Assembly (NCBI GenBank): GCA_030526455.1
Contig: JAUNCU010000023.1
Coordinates: forward strand, 1 to 22,142
Source of the DNA: Bacteroidales bacterium
GTDB taxonomy: Bacteria; Bacteroidota; Bacteroidia; Bacteroidales; Muribaculaceae
Reading direction: 5' to 3'
Length of the DNA: 22,142 bases
The position numbers and the translations under genes were made by a program. Under the pieces are notes generated by a model, which had not been told where the DNA came from, searched no databases, and saw nothing but the letters and a program-made list of their open reading frames with translations. Below, piece by piece: positions 1 to 6,828 of this stretch (positions are counted from its first letter, which is position 1; the number at the start of each line of letters is the position of its first letter).

Positions 1-434
1 CTCCAGTCGGTGCCCGACGACCAGCGGTAGGGGTTCACCCATGCGTGGCATTCCATACCGCGCTTGTGGCATTCGTCGATTACGAATTGCAGCGGGTCGT
101 AACTAGGTGCCTGTCCGCGCTTGCCGGTGAGGTAACTCGACCATGGTTCGTAACTTGATTTATACATGGCGTCGCACATCGAGCGCACCTGGAAGTTGAC
201 GGCGTTGAAGTTGTTGCGCTTCAGCGAGTCGAGCATGCGAATCATCGATGCCTTCTGCACCTCGGCGTTCATGTTGTTGGCTTCGTTGTCGTTAGCGTCG
301 CGAGGCCAGTCGAGCGCCCACACGGTAGCCACCCATGCCGAACGGAATTCGCGCTTGGGCACGCTGTAGGTTGCGGCTTGCACCGCAAAAGCGAATAGCA
401 GCAGTGCTGCCAGAGTCAAATTTTTGATTTTCAT
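1..434 (-). CDS. GHL10 family glycosidase-like secreted protein, N-terminal part (cut by window edge)
   Basis: The first 144 codons of a leftward gene that runs off the left edge. The ATG at 434-432 is followed by a signal peptide (MKIKNLTLAALLLFAFAVQA) and then the GHL10 opening block PKREFRSAWVATVWALDWPR. Further conserved blocks are FQVRSMCDAMY, SSYEPWSSYLTG, ECHKRGMECHAWVNPYRW. This is nearly identical in pattern to the N-terminus of the large gene at 6829-9891, so a full-length protein of about 1000 residues with a dockerin-type tail is possible but not visible. It starts 55 bases after the stop of the compact GHL10 gene and I see no promoter or terminator between them, so it is probably the last known member of the same operon. 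GHL10 proteins are predicted TIM-barrel glycoside hydrolases; the substrate is unknown. Confidence 0.88.
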   Translation of the reverse strand, partial: MKIKNLTLAALLLFAFAVQAATYSVPKREFRSAWVATVWALDWPRDANDNEANNMNAEVQKASMIRMLDSLKRNNFNAVNFQVRSMCDAMYKSSYEPWSSYLTGKRGQAPSYDPLQFVIDECHKRGMECHAWVNPYRWSSGTDW

Positions 435-489
435 TTTTTTTGTGAGGTATAAAAGTTGATTAGTTGATATTGTTATCCAGTTGATGGCG

Positions 490-2001
490 CTATTGCACGA
501 AGGCGGGGGCGTATTCGTTGCCGAAGCGGTCGAGCGGACACACGGCGAAGCGGTAGCCCGAGCGCAGGTGCTTGGGAATGGTGTAGGTCACTTCCTCGGC
601 GCGCGTGTCGGGGTTGTAGACCATGCCCAGCAGGTATTGCACATCTTGCTTAAATTGCGAAGGCTCCACATCGGCGGGGATGGCGTAGACGGTGTAGCGC
701 AGGCGTGGGATGAGTTGCCACTTGAGCACCGTGCCCTCGTGCTTGAGGAAGTTGATCACGGGTGCTTTGCGGGCGGGGTGGTTACGCCAGGGGGTGATGG
801 GCACCAGCGATGGGTGCTGATACACCGTGCGCTTGAGGTAGTGGCATAGTTGCTCGCTGAGGGTGGGCTTGTTGTAGAGGTTGCGCACCGACCAGAAGAT
901 GGTGCCGCACTGGTCTTTGGCGCAGTGCTTGCGCAGCAGTTGCATTTCGGTGGCCCATTCGGGGAATTCGCTGGTCGACACCAGTTTGTCGATGGCCATC
1001 GACACGAACGCCTGGCGACCGAAGTGGCGTGCCGTCTGGCACCACCATGGCGCCACGAGGCCGAAGTCGGCGCGTCGGTTTCCTATTTTCCAATACACCT
1101 GTGGGGCGATGAAGTCGATCATCTTGCCTTGCAGCCATCCCACGGGGTCGGAGAAGATGCCGTTGTATTGCCAGTCGCTGCCCGAGGGGCATGGGTCGAT
1201 GCCATATTTGTCGGCCAGCGCCTTGCTGGTGCAGGCCACGCCGGCGGGCGAGATGCCGTAGCGCACCCAGGGCTTTTCCTTCTGAATCATTTCATACACA
1301 GCCTTCACCATGCGGTTCACATTGTCGCGACGCCAGTCGGCGAGGCTCAGCGAGGTGCCTGAGTTTTGCCAAGTCTTGTAGTCGGGGGCGGCCACGGTCG
1401 ACGAGATGCCTTCGGGGTAGAAGTAGTCGTCGTAGAGGATGCCGTCGACGTCGTATTTTGTCACCACCTCGCGACACACGTTCACGATGCGGTCGATGGT
1501 CCATTGCTGGGCGGGGTCGAGGATGTAGAATTTGCCCCATTTGAGCAAGTGCTGTCGGGCTTCCTGGTCGCGCTCGGTGTTCCACATTGTGGTGATGGCG
1601 AAGCGGTAGGGGTTGATCCAGGCGTGGAGTTCCATGCCGCGCTTATGGCACTCGCTCACGGCAAACGCCAGCGGATCGTAGCCGGGGTCTTTGCCGCGCT
1701 TGCCGGTGAGGTAACTCGACCAAGGTTCATAACTGGAGCGGTAGAAGGCGTCGCTCATAGAGCGCACTTGCAGATTGATGGCGTTGAAATTGCTGTTGCG
1801 CAGCGAGTCGAGCATGCGCGTGAGTTCGGCCTTCTGGCTGGCGGCCGATGTGCCTGCCTTGGGCCAGTCGATGCCCCACACCGTCGACACCCATGCCGAG
1901 CGCAATTCGCGCTTGGGCGGGAGCGTGTTTTGAGGCAATCGCTGGGCGCACGCCGTGAGGGCGATGCACAGCAGCAGGGAGTATGCGATAAGTCGTTTCA
2001 T
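490..2001 (-). CDS. Compact GHL10 family glycosidase-like lipoprotein
   Basis: 503 residues. I chose the ATG at 2001-1999 because it gives a lipoprotein signal ending LTAC (predicted acylated Cys18) and lies 5 bases after the TatD stop; the open frame continues upstream only as out-of-frame tatD sequence. The GHL10 barrel covers about residues 30-400, with PKRELRSAWVSTVWGIDWPK near 29-48, SSYEPWSSYLTG 89-100, HAWINPYR 126-133, DGILYDDYFYP 186-196, GISPAG 249-254 and APQVYWK 299-305. A single fibronectin-III-like module follows (about 412-503), and there is no dockerin. The E. coli relative DigH (YddW) cleaves denuded peptidoglycan, so a glycan-cleaving role at the outer membrane or periplasm is plausible; that is inference. 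It is the simplest of the five paralogues here and the only one seen to be a lipoprotein. Confidence 0.9.
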   Translation of the reverse strand: MKRLIAYSLLLCIALTACAQRLPQNTLPPKRELRSAWVSTVWGIDWPKAGTSAASQKAELTRMLDSLRNSNFNAINLQVRSMSDAFYRSSYEPWSSYLTGKRGKDPGYDPLAFAVSECHKRGMELHAWINPYRFAITTMWNTERDQEARQHLLKWGKFYILDPAQQWTIDRIVNVCREVVTKYDVDGILYDDYFYPEGISSTVAAPDYKTWQNSGTSLSLADWRRDNVNRMVKAVYEMIQKEKPWVRYGISPAGVACTSKALADKYGIDPCPSGSDWQYNGIFSDPVGWLQGKMIDFIAPQVYWKIGNRRADFGLVAPWWCQTARHFGRQAFVSMAIDKLVSTSEFPEWATEMQLLRKHCAKDQCGTIFWSVRNLYNKPTLSEQLCHYLKRTVYQHPSLVPITPWRNHPARKAPVINFLKHEGTVLKWQLIPRLRYTVYAIPADVEPSQFKQDVQYLLGMVYNPDTRAEEVTYTIPKHLRSGYRFAVCPLDRFGNEYAPAFVQ

Positions 2002-2006
2002 GCAGT

Positions 2007-2780
2007 TTATTGAATGTTGAAAAGTAGTTTTGCGTTGCGGGTGGTGATCTGGTCGAGTGTGGCGGTGTCGATCCCCATTTCGCTGGCCACGAAATCGAGC
2101 ACGTGGGCAGTGAAGGCGCTCTCGTTGCGCTTGCCGCGCTTGGGCACGGGGGCAAGGTAGGGCGAGTCGGTTTCGAGCAGCAGTCGGTCGGTGCCTATCA
2201 CGGGCAGCAGGTGCTTGATGTCGCTCTTCTTGAAGGTGACGATGCCGTTCACGCCGAAGTAGAAGTCGCCGCGCTGGCGAATGGCTTCGATATCGGCCGC
2301 CGTGCCGGTGAAACTGTGAAACACGCCTTGCGGTAGCGCTTCGCCGAAGTTGTCCATCACCTGGAGGCATTCTTCCACGCCTTCGCGGCAGTGGATGATG
2401 AAGGGCAGGCCGAATTCCTTGCACCAGTGCAACTGGGTGTCGAGCGCCTCGAGTTGCTCCTCGCGGCGGTCTTGCTCCCAGTAGAGGTCGATGCCTATTT
2501 CGCCCACCGCCACAAAGGGCGTGCTGCCCTCGGCGAGAATCTGGTGCATGGCATCGAGTTGGGCGCGGAAGTCGTCGGCTATCTCTTCGGGGTGAAGGCC
2601 TATGGTCATCGACACGAAATCGGGGTGCGCCTCGTGCACCGCCTTCAGGCGGCTGAGGCTAGCCAGGTTTTCGTTGGGCATCACGATGTGGGTCACGCCA
2701 GCCTCACGGGCACGCACGAGCATTTCCTCGCGGTCGTCGTCGAAGGCGTCGCAGTAGATGTGGCTATGGCTGTCGATCAT
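2007..2780 (-). CDS. tatD: TatD-family metal-dependent deoxyribonuclease/hydrolase
   Basis: 257 residues, the usual length for TatD/YcfH/YjjV proteins. All expected metal ligands of the TIM-barrel amidohydrolase fold are visible: His5 and His7 in DSHSHI, Glu94 in VGEIGIDLY, His130 in IIHCRE, His155 in FHSFTG and Asp205 in LLETDSPYL. The family acts as cytoplasmic 3'-5' DNA exonucleases and is linked to DNA repair and DNA fragmentation; which of the paralogous subgroups this belongs to cannot be settled here, so the symbol is a family label. The ATG at 2780-2778 shares one base with the stop of the isoprenyl synthase upstream (TAATG), indicating translational coupling, and the compact GHL10 gene starts 5 bases after its stop. 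Confidence 0.93.
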   Translation of the reverse strand: MIDSHSHIYCDAFDDDREEMLVRAREAGVTHIVMPNENLASLSRLKAVHEAHPDFVSMTIGLHPEEIADDFRAQLDAMHQILAEGSTPFVAVGEIGIDLYWEQDRREEQLEALDTQLHWCKEFGLPFIIHCREGVEECLQVMDNFGEALPQGVFHSFTGTAADIEAIRQRGDFYFGVNGIVTFKKSDIKHLLPVIGTDRLLLETDSPYLAPVPKRGKRNESAFTAHVLDFVASEMGIDTATLDQITTRNAKLLFNIQ

Positions 2781-3754
2781 TATTTCTTGCGGCCCATCAA
2801 GCCTTCAATGAATTTCACAAAACTCTGGTGAGCCTCTTCGGTGAGTTCGGCTTTTTTCAGTGCCTCGAGCGCCAGGTCGTTGTAGTGGCGAATGGCTTTC
2901 TCAGCCGCTTCGCGCAGCCCCATTCGCTCGTAGAGGGCAGTGATGGCGGGCACCTTCTCGGTGCGCAGCGCGTAGGCATCGGTGAGCCAGCGGCGCAGTT
3001 CTATCTCGTCGTCCTCATTAGCGTTCTGGATGGCGCTGATGAGGAGGAAGGTCTTCTTATTGTTCATGATGTCGCCGCCTATGGCCTTGCCGAAGGTGGC
3101 CTCATCGCCCCACACGTCGAGCACGTCGTCCTGCAGTTGGAAAGCGAGACCGAGGCACACGCCGGCTTCGTAGAGCGCCTGTGCCTTCTCTGCTGGAGCG
3201 CCGGCGATAAGGGCGCCCATCTTGCAGGCGCAGCCCAGCAGCACCGAGGTCTTCAGGCGAATCATCTCGATGTATTCGTCGATGGTCACATTGACGCGCA
3301 CCTCGAAGTCCATATCGTATTGCTGGCCCTCATACACCTCCATGGCGGTGCGGTTGAAGAGTTCCATCACGGCGGGAAGCACGGCTGCATCCACTTGAGC
3401 CACATATTGCGAAGCCATCGTGAGCATGGCGTCGCCGCTGAGGATGGCGGTGTTCTCGTTCCAGCAGCGGTGCACGGTGGGCTTGCCACGGCGCACGTCG
3501 GCCTTGTCCATCACGTCGTCGTGAAGGAGGGTGAAATTGTGGAAGAGTTCGAGACCCACGGCAGCCTTGAGTGCCTTTTTAGGATCGCCACCGAAGGCGT
3601 CGCAAGCCATCAGCACCAGCGCTGGGCGCAGGCGTTTGCCGCCCAGGTCCATGGTGTAGGTGATGGGTTCGTAGAGTCCTTTAGGAGATTTTGGATAAGC
3701 AATGGCAGCGATTTCTTCGTTGGCCATTGTGCGGTATTCGTTGAGTGTAAGCAT
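2780..3754 (-). CDS. Polyprenyl synthetase family (isoprenyl diphosphate synthase)
   Basis: 324 residues, an all-alpha trans-isoprenyl diphosphate synthase. It shows GGKRLRP (38-44), the first aspartate-rich motif DDVMD (79-83) followed by ADVRRGKPTVH, GDAMLT (108-113), and the second aspartate-rich motif QLQDDVLDVWGD (206-217) followed by FGKAIGGDI. These bind diphosphate through magnesium and condense allylic diphosphates with isopentenyl diphosphate. Products may be farnesyl, geranylgeranyl or longer chains for quinones or undecaprenyl lipid carrier; chain length cannot be assigned safely from the motif alone. It begins 15 bases after the small lipoprotein and overlaps the TatD start by one base, so it is a middle gene of the operon promoted near 4103-4110. 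Confidence 0.93.
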   Translation of the reverse strand: MLTLNEYRTMANEEIAAIAYPKSPKGLYEPITYTMDLGGKRLRPALVLMACDAFGGDPKKALKAAVGLELFHNFTLLHDDVMDKADVRRGKPTVHRCWNENTAILSGDAMLTMASQYVAQVDAAVLPAVMELFNRTAMEVYEGQQYDMDFEVRVNVTIDEYIEMIRLKTSVLLGCACKMGALIAGAPAEKAQALYEAGVCLGLAFQLQDDVLDVWGDEATFGKAIGGDIMNNKKTFLLISAIQNANEDDEIELRRWLTDAYALRTEKVPAITALYERMGLREAAEKAIRHYNDLALEALKKAELTEEAHQSFVKFIEGLMGRKK

Positions 3755-3769
3755 ATTGTTATATCGTGA

Positions 3770-4078
3770 TTATTCTTTTTTCGTTAAGAGGATTTTTGCC
3801 AATCGTGGCGACTTCTGGAGGAGCGTTTCGCGGAATGTGTTGTCGAAATCTTCGGCAGCGATACTGTCGCCCCCTTGCTGATACTGGCTGCGAATGGCTT
3901 CGGCCTTGAGAATCTCGTTGTGCATCGCCATTGTGTCGGCAGAGTCGGCTGCCACCAGGCGCTCCACGGCATCCACAGCCTGCGCTTGCGCCTGAATACT
4001 GTTGGCCGACTTCGGCTTGCTGCAAGAAGCAGTGCACACCACAGCGGCCGCAAAAAGTATGTAAATAAGATGCTTCAT
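3770..4078 (-). CDS. Small predicted lipoprotein, unknown function
   Basis: 102 residues if translation starts at the ATG at 4078-4076; an in-frame TTG nine bases upstream is less likely. The N-terminus is a hydrophobic signal ending CTASC, a plausible lipobox with acylated Cys19. The remainder is hydrophilic and predicted helical, rich in Ala, Gln, Asp and Glu (SIQAQAQAVDAVERLVAADS around 27-46), and ends KILLTKKE. I do not recognise a family. It is the promoter-proximal gene of the operon with the isoprenyl synthase, TatD and GHL10 genes; its stop lies 15 bases before the synthase start. The signal peptide, the box TATCTTTG upstream and the tight spacing support it being a real gene. Confidence 0.72.
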   Translation of the reverse strand: MKHLIYILFAAAVVCTASCSKPKSANSIQAQAQAVDAVERLVAADSADTMAMHNEILKAEAIRSQYQQGGDSIAAEDFDNTFRETLLQKSPRLAKILLTKKE

Positions 4079-4102
4079 AATTGCCAATAATTGTTCAACC
4101 TA

Positions 4103-4110
4103 CAAAGATA
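4103..4110 (-). promoter_or_regulatory. Bacteroidota -7 promoter box for the lipoprotein-synthase-tatD-GHL10 operon
   Basis: On the minus strand the sequence reads TATCTTTG, an exact fit to the Bacteroidota -7 consensus TAnnTTTG. It lies 25 bases before the lipoprotein ATG, giving a leader of roughly 18 bases. No good TTTG -33 element is seen at the normal 19-21 base spacing. Confidence 0.55.
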
Positions 4111-4274
4111 CAATATTTACTCAAGAATCAGAAATTGCAGATTGGATTTTTGGCAGAGCCGCTGTGGCTTTATGCTGGCGGGGGCGCCTCATCCTTCGTC
4201 TCTTCACTTAGAAAATAAACCAAAAAACCTAAATAAACCATCGCCCTGCGGGCTCAAAAAACATGGGTTTGTAA

Positions 4275-4317
4275 ACAAAATTAGCAAAAGGGGACTGTCA
4301 CCTTTTGCTAATTTTGT
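4275..4317. repeat. Perfect 17-bp palindrome with GGGGAC-type apex (element 1)
   Basis: The arms ACAAAATTAGCAAAAGG (4275-4291) and CCTTTTGCTAATTTTGT (4301-4317) pair perfectly around a 9-base loop. Across the apex the plus strand reads GGGGACTGTCACC (4290-4302). It lies in the 330-base gap between the operon above and the esterase gene. No U-tract follows the stem beyond the stem's own bases, so it is not a textbook terminator. Confidence 0.75.
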
Positions 4318-4353
4318 AATAACTTATGCTTGATAATCAGCGGTTTAATATTT

Positions 4354-4390
4354 TTTTTCGTGAAAGAGAACCGTCCCCTTTCACGAAAAA
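4354..4390. repeat. Perfect 13-bp palindrome with GGGGACGGTTC apex (element 2)
   Basis: The arms TTTTTCGTGAAAG (4354-4366) and CTTTCACGAAAAA (4378-4390) pair perfectly around an 11-base loop. On the minus strand the apex reads GGGGACGGTTCTC. In either direction the stem has Ts before it and As after it, so it does not look like an intrinsic terminator even though it lies 20 bases past the stop of the esterase gene. The apex matches the one at 6764-6782. Confidence 0.75.
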
Positions 4391-4409
4391 TACCTTGCTA
4401 ATGCTTTGC

Positions 4410-5288
4410 TTATTCTTTCTTGAGGAAGCGGCGGAAGAAGGCCCAGATGGCTTCGCCGGTGTCCATGTCTTTGGCGTGCCAACTGTGGGGGGCGCCTACC
4501 ACTTCGTCGACCCACACTTCGGTGCCGCCGATGCCGCCGGTGTAGCGGTGGCGCACGATGTAGTGGCCGTTGGCGGGGTTCTTGCCCGCGATGGTGTCGG
4601 TGGGCTCGATGGTGGTGCAGCGGTTGCGTGCCACCCAGTAGCCGATGGAGATGTCGAGCGGCAGGTATGCGCCCCATCCGCCCTTGTTCTCCATGTCGCC
4701 ATAGTAACTCGAGGTTTTGTCGGCGGTGCCGTGGATTTCGTAGATGGAGACGGGGTGGGGTGCCTGATATTTCTGGTAGATCCAGTTCATGGTGATGCCT
4801 GCCACGGGAGCGAGTGCGCGGAAGGTGGTTTGGCCTTCATAGGCCATGAGGTAGCACACGTCGCCGCCATTGCTCATGCCGGTGGCAAAGGCGTTCACCT
4901 TGCTCAGGTGGAAACGTTCCTGCACGGCGCGGGTGATGGTGCAGATGTCGCTGGTTTCGTGTTTCTGCATCGTGGCCTGTGACGGATAGCCCACGTAGTA
5001 GCCGTAGCGGCCGGTGCTGTCGGGCAGACCGTGGATGTAGCACACGGCAAATTTCTCGCGCGCTGCCACGGGATCGATGTCGAAACGCGAAGGCTTGGGC
5101 ACCTTCTTGCTGTAGCCGTGCATGCACACCACCAGCGGTGCATCCTTCTGGAGCCCCTCGGGCAGGAACATGGTGTAGGTGCGCATTTGCCCGTTCACCA
5201 TCAGCGAATCGGTGATATATTGCTGGCAAAAGGCAGTGAGCGAAGCCACCGCCAGGACGAGAGAAAGCAGAATTTGTTTCATAGCCAT
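4410..5288 (-). CDS. Secreted esterase, CE1 / poly(3-hydroxybutyrate) depolymerase-like alpha/beta hydrolase
   Basis: 292 residues from the ATG at 5288-5286; a second ATG six bases later (MKQILLS) is equally possible. A signal peptide (KQILLSLVLAVASLTAFCQQ) is followed by an alpha/beta hydrolase domain. VVCMHGYS (53-60) carries the oxyanion region, GMSNGGD (137-143) the nucleophile Ser139, HGTADKTSSYYG (186-197) the likely Asp190, and GAPHSWH (265-271) the likely catalytic His268. This is the pattern of LpqC/PHB-depolymerase/feruloyl-esterase-type enzymes, which remove acyl or feruloyl esters from polysaccharides. Substrate is not determinable. It follows the TerB-like gene by 12 bases, so the two are probably cotranscribed. 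A polysaccharide-esterase role would fit the neighbouring glycosidase-like genes, but they are not in one operon. Confidence 0.85.
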   Translation of the reverse strand: MAMKQILLSLVLAVASLTAFCQQYITDSLMVNGQMRTYTMFLPEGLQKDAPLVVCMHGYSKKVPKPSRFDIDPVAAREKFAVCYIHGLPDSTGRYGYYVGYPSQATMQKHETSDICTITRAVQERFHLSKVNAFATGMSNGGDVCYLMAYEGQTTFRALAPVAGITMNWIYQKYQAPHPVSIYEIHGTADKTSSYYGDMENKGGWGAYLPLDISIGYWVARNRCTTIEPTDTIAGKNPANGHYIVRHRYTGGIGGTEVWVDEVVGAPHSWHAKDMDTGEAIWAFFRRFLKKE

Positions 5289-5300
5289 GTGGGTAGTTTA

Positions 5301-5753
5301 TCAGTTTTTGCCTTCTCCGAGGAGGCGTTTTTCGGCGCTGGCTAGGGCTTTTGCGGCTTTTGAGTCGATGATGCGTGCAGGGTCGTAGTCGAGGTCGCTG
5401 TTGCCTTCTATGCTGTCGGGGGCGTTGTCCATGCCGGTTACGCGGCAAATGAAGTTGAAGAGCGTGAGTTCCTTCTCGTTGAGGTCGCTGTCGCTGGTCA
5501 TCATTTGCAGGAGCATCTTCTTCACGTCGGCCTTCTTCTGCTCATCCATCTGCGAGAGCACGATGAGTCCAAGCAGGGAGAAGTCGTTGTCGACGGTGGC
5601 GGTGACGCTGCGCAGTTCGGCGGGGGTGATGCGCAGCAGTTCCTGGAGTTGTTCGAAGTAGGCGAGTTCGTTGGGGTCGATGATGCCATCGGCCTGTGCC
5701 ATAGCCATAACTACAGAGATGATGGCTTGTTTTTCCTTGAAATTATAGTTCAT
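5301..5753 (-). CDS. TerB-like domain protein
   Basis: 150 residues, no signal peptide. Residues 6-105 look like the helical TerB/DjlA-N domain: the acidic turn ADGIIDPNE (21-29) and the similar SDSDLNEKE (87-95) are typical conserved positions, embedded in amphipathic helices. TerB proteins are cytoplasmic, have been tied to tellurite resistance and membrane stress, and may bind metal through the acidic cluster. The last 45 residues are polar and end in a short charged helix (SKAAKALASAEKRLLGEGKN). The ATG at 5753-5751 lies 38 bases after a TAAGTTTG box on the same strand. It is the first gene of a pair with the secreted esterase; no functional link between them is evident. Confidence 0.75.
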   Translation of the reverse strand: MNYNFKEKQAIISVVMAMAQADGIIDPNELAYFEQLQELLRITPAELRSVTATVDNDFSLLGLIVLSQMDEQKKADVKKMLLQMMTSDSDLNEKELTLFNFICRVTGMDNAPDSIEGNSDLDYDPARIIDSKAAKALASAEKRLLGEGKN

Positions 5754-5791
5754 AATTATTGCGATTTTTCAATGATGATGTAACTAAACTA

Positions 5792-5799
5792 CAAACTTA
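5792..5799 (-). promoter_or_regulatory. Candidate -7 promoter box for the TerB-like/esterase pair
   Basis: On the minus strand it reads TAAGTTTG, matching TAnnTTTG, 38 bases before the TerB-like start codon. No convincing -33 element is seen at the expected spacing. The rest of the 5754-5966 gap holds an 11-base imperfect direct repeat (GCGCTGCCTGG at 5914-5924, GCGCTGCTTGG at 5928-5938) and no clear rightward promoter for the DUF2490 gene. Confidence 0.45.
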
Positions 5800-5966
5800 C
5801 GCATAATTTTTCGTTTTTCTCACTTTTGTGCGTTTTTTTCTCCGTTTTGTGGCGGTGGCGAAAATTTGCCTATGTCGGGGATTTTGGCGAACTTTGAACT
5901 CCCAAAGGCTCGGGCGCTGCCTGGATAGCGCTGCTTGGAATTACTACTAAATTGCATATAATCAAT

Positions 5967-6698
5967 ATGAAAGTAAGGATATTCGTTAGAAAAATGATGC
6001 TGGCTGGCGTGGCGGCTATGGCGCCTTGCCTGTGCCTCGCCGATGATTTCGGCACCTGGACCAGCGTGGCTGTGGAGAAGAAGTTTTCACCAAAATTTGC
6101 GGCTGCCCTTTGGGGCGAATACCGCACCAAGGACAACGCCTCCAACACCGACCGATGGGTGTGGGAAATCAGGGGCGACTACAAGCCCATTAAGCACTTC
6201 ACCGTCACGGGCAGTTACATGCTGCTCTACGACCACAACCGCGGCAAGAGCGGTGAAGACCAACTGGGACGATACAGCGCTCCGGCCTACTTCGGCATTC
6301 GCCACCGCTTTAATGTGAAACTCGCGGCTTCTTATCAAATCGATAACGTGGCGATTGCGGTGCGCGAAGTGTGGCAATACACCTATCGTCCCGAGAAAAG
6401 CATTCCGTGCAACTACGACGAAACTGGCGAGCCTCGCGAAATGGTGGTGAACGGCAAGGGGCACAATGCGCTGCGCTCGATGCTCACGCTCACCTACAAG
6501 ATTCCCGACTCGCGGTTTTCGCCTTTCGTGAGTGCTGAAAGTTTCAACTCGTGGACTTACACCGAGGGGCGCTACAAGGCGGGCACTGGCTTCAGCATCG
6601 ACAAGCACAACAGTGTGCAACTCTACTACATGCTCAACGACTTCGCCGCCACACCCACGCGCCACACCATAGGCACAGCCTACAAGTATTCGTTCTAG
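5967..6698 (+). CDS. DUF2490 family outer-membrane beta-barrel protein
   Basis: 243 residues from the ATG at 5967; a TTG 15 bases upstream is in frame but only adds HIIN. The N-terminus (MKVRIFVRKMMLAGVAAMAP to LADD) is a signal peptide. The mature part has alternating aromatic/polar strands: FGTWTSVAVEKKFSPKF, ALWGEYRTKDN, RWVWEIRGDYKPIKHFTVTG, SYMLLYDHN, FGIRHRFNVKLAASY, WQYTYRPE, and it ends in a strand with terminal Phe (GTAYKYSF), the usual signal for outer-membrane barrel insertion. DUF2490 proteins are about this size and of unknown function, often compared with small porin-like barrels. It is a single gene, transcribed toward the large GHL10 gene, with a terminator hairpin 49 bases after its stop. 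Confidence 0.85.
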   Translation: MKVRIFVRKMMLAGVAAMAPCLCLADDFGTWTSVAVEKKFSPKFAAALWGEYRTKDNASNTDRWVWEIRGDYKPIKHFTVTGSYMLLYDHNRGKSGEDQLGRYSAPAYFGIRHRFNVKLAASYQIDNVAIAVREVWQYTYRPEKSIPCNYDETGEPREMVVNGKGHNALRSMLTLTYKIPDSRFSPFVSAESFNSWTYTEGRYKAGTGFSIDKHNSVQLYYMLNDFAATPTRHTIGTAYKYSF

Positions 6699-6746
6699 CA
6701 GCCAAGCCGCCGCGCAAGGAGAGAGGCTGTTGATTTATAAACATTT

Positions 6747-6799
6747 ATGGGCTACTTTTAGATAGAAGGAACCGTCCCTTTGATCTAAAAGTAGCCCAT
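6747..6799 (+). terminator. 17-bp perfect hairpin with T-tract; apex carries the GGGACGGTTC core (element 3)
   Basis: The arms ATGGGCTACTTTTAGAT (6747-6763) and ATCTAAAAGTAGCCCAT (6783-6799) pair perfectly around a 19-base loop and are followed by a run of Ts (6800-6805). This fits an intrinsic terminator for the DUF2490 gene, lying between two convergent genes. On the minus strand the loop reads CAAAGGGACGGTTCCTTCT, sharing the GGGACGGTTC core with element 2. Confidence 0.75.
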
Positions 6800-6828
6800 T
6801 TTTTTGGGGTTATTATCCTTGGATGTAT

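Noticed and set aside
2002..2424. N-terminal extension of the compact GHL10 frame up to 2424
   Set aside because: The extension lies entirely within tatD in another frame, is rich in Arg/His typical of shadow translation, and would remove the lipoprotein signal.
4354..4390. Intrinsic terminator for the esterase gene
   Set aside because: The stem is followed by As rather than Ts in the leftward direction, so it does not meet the usual terminator pattern despite its position.
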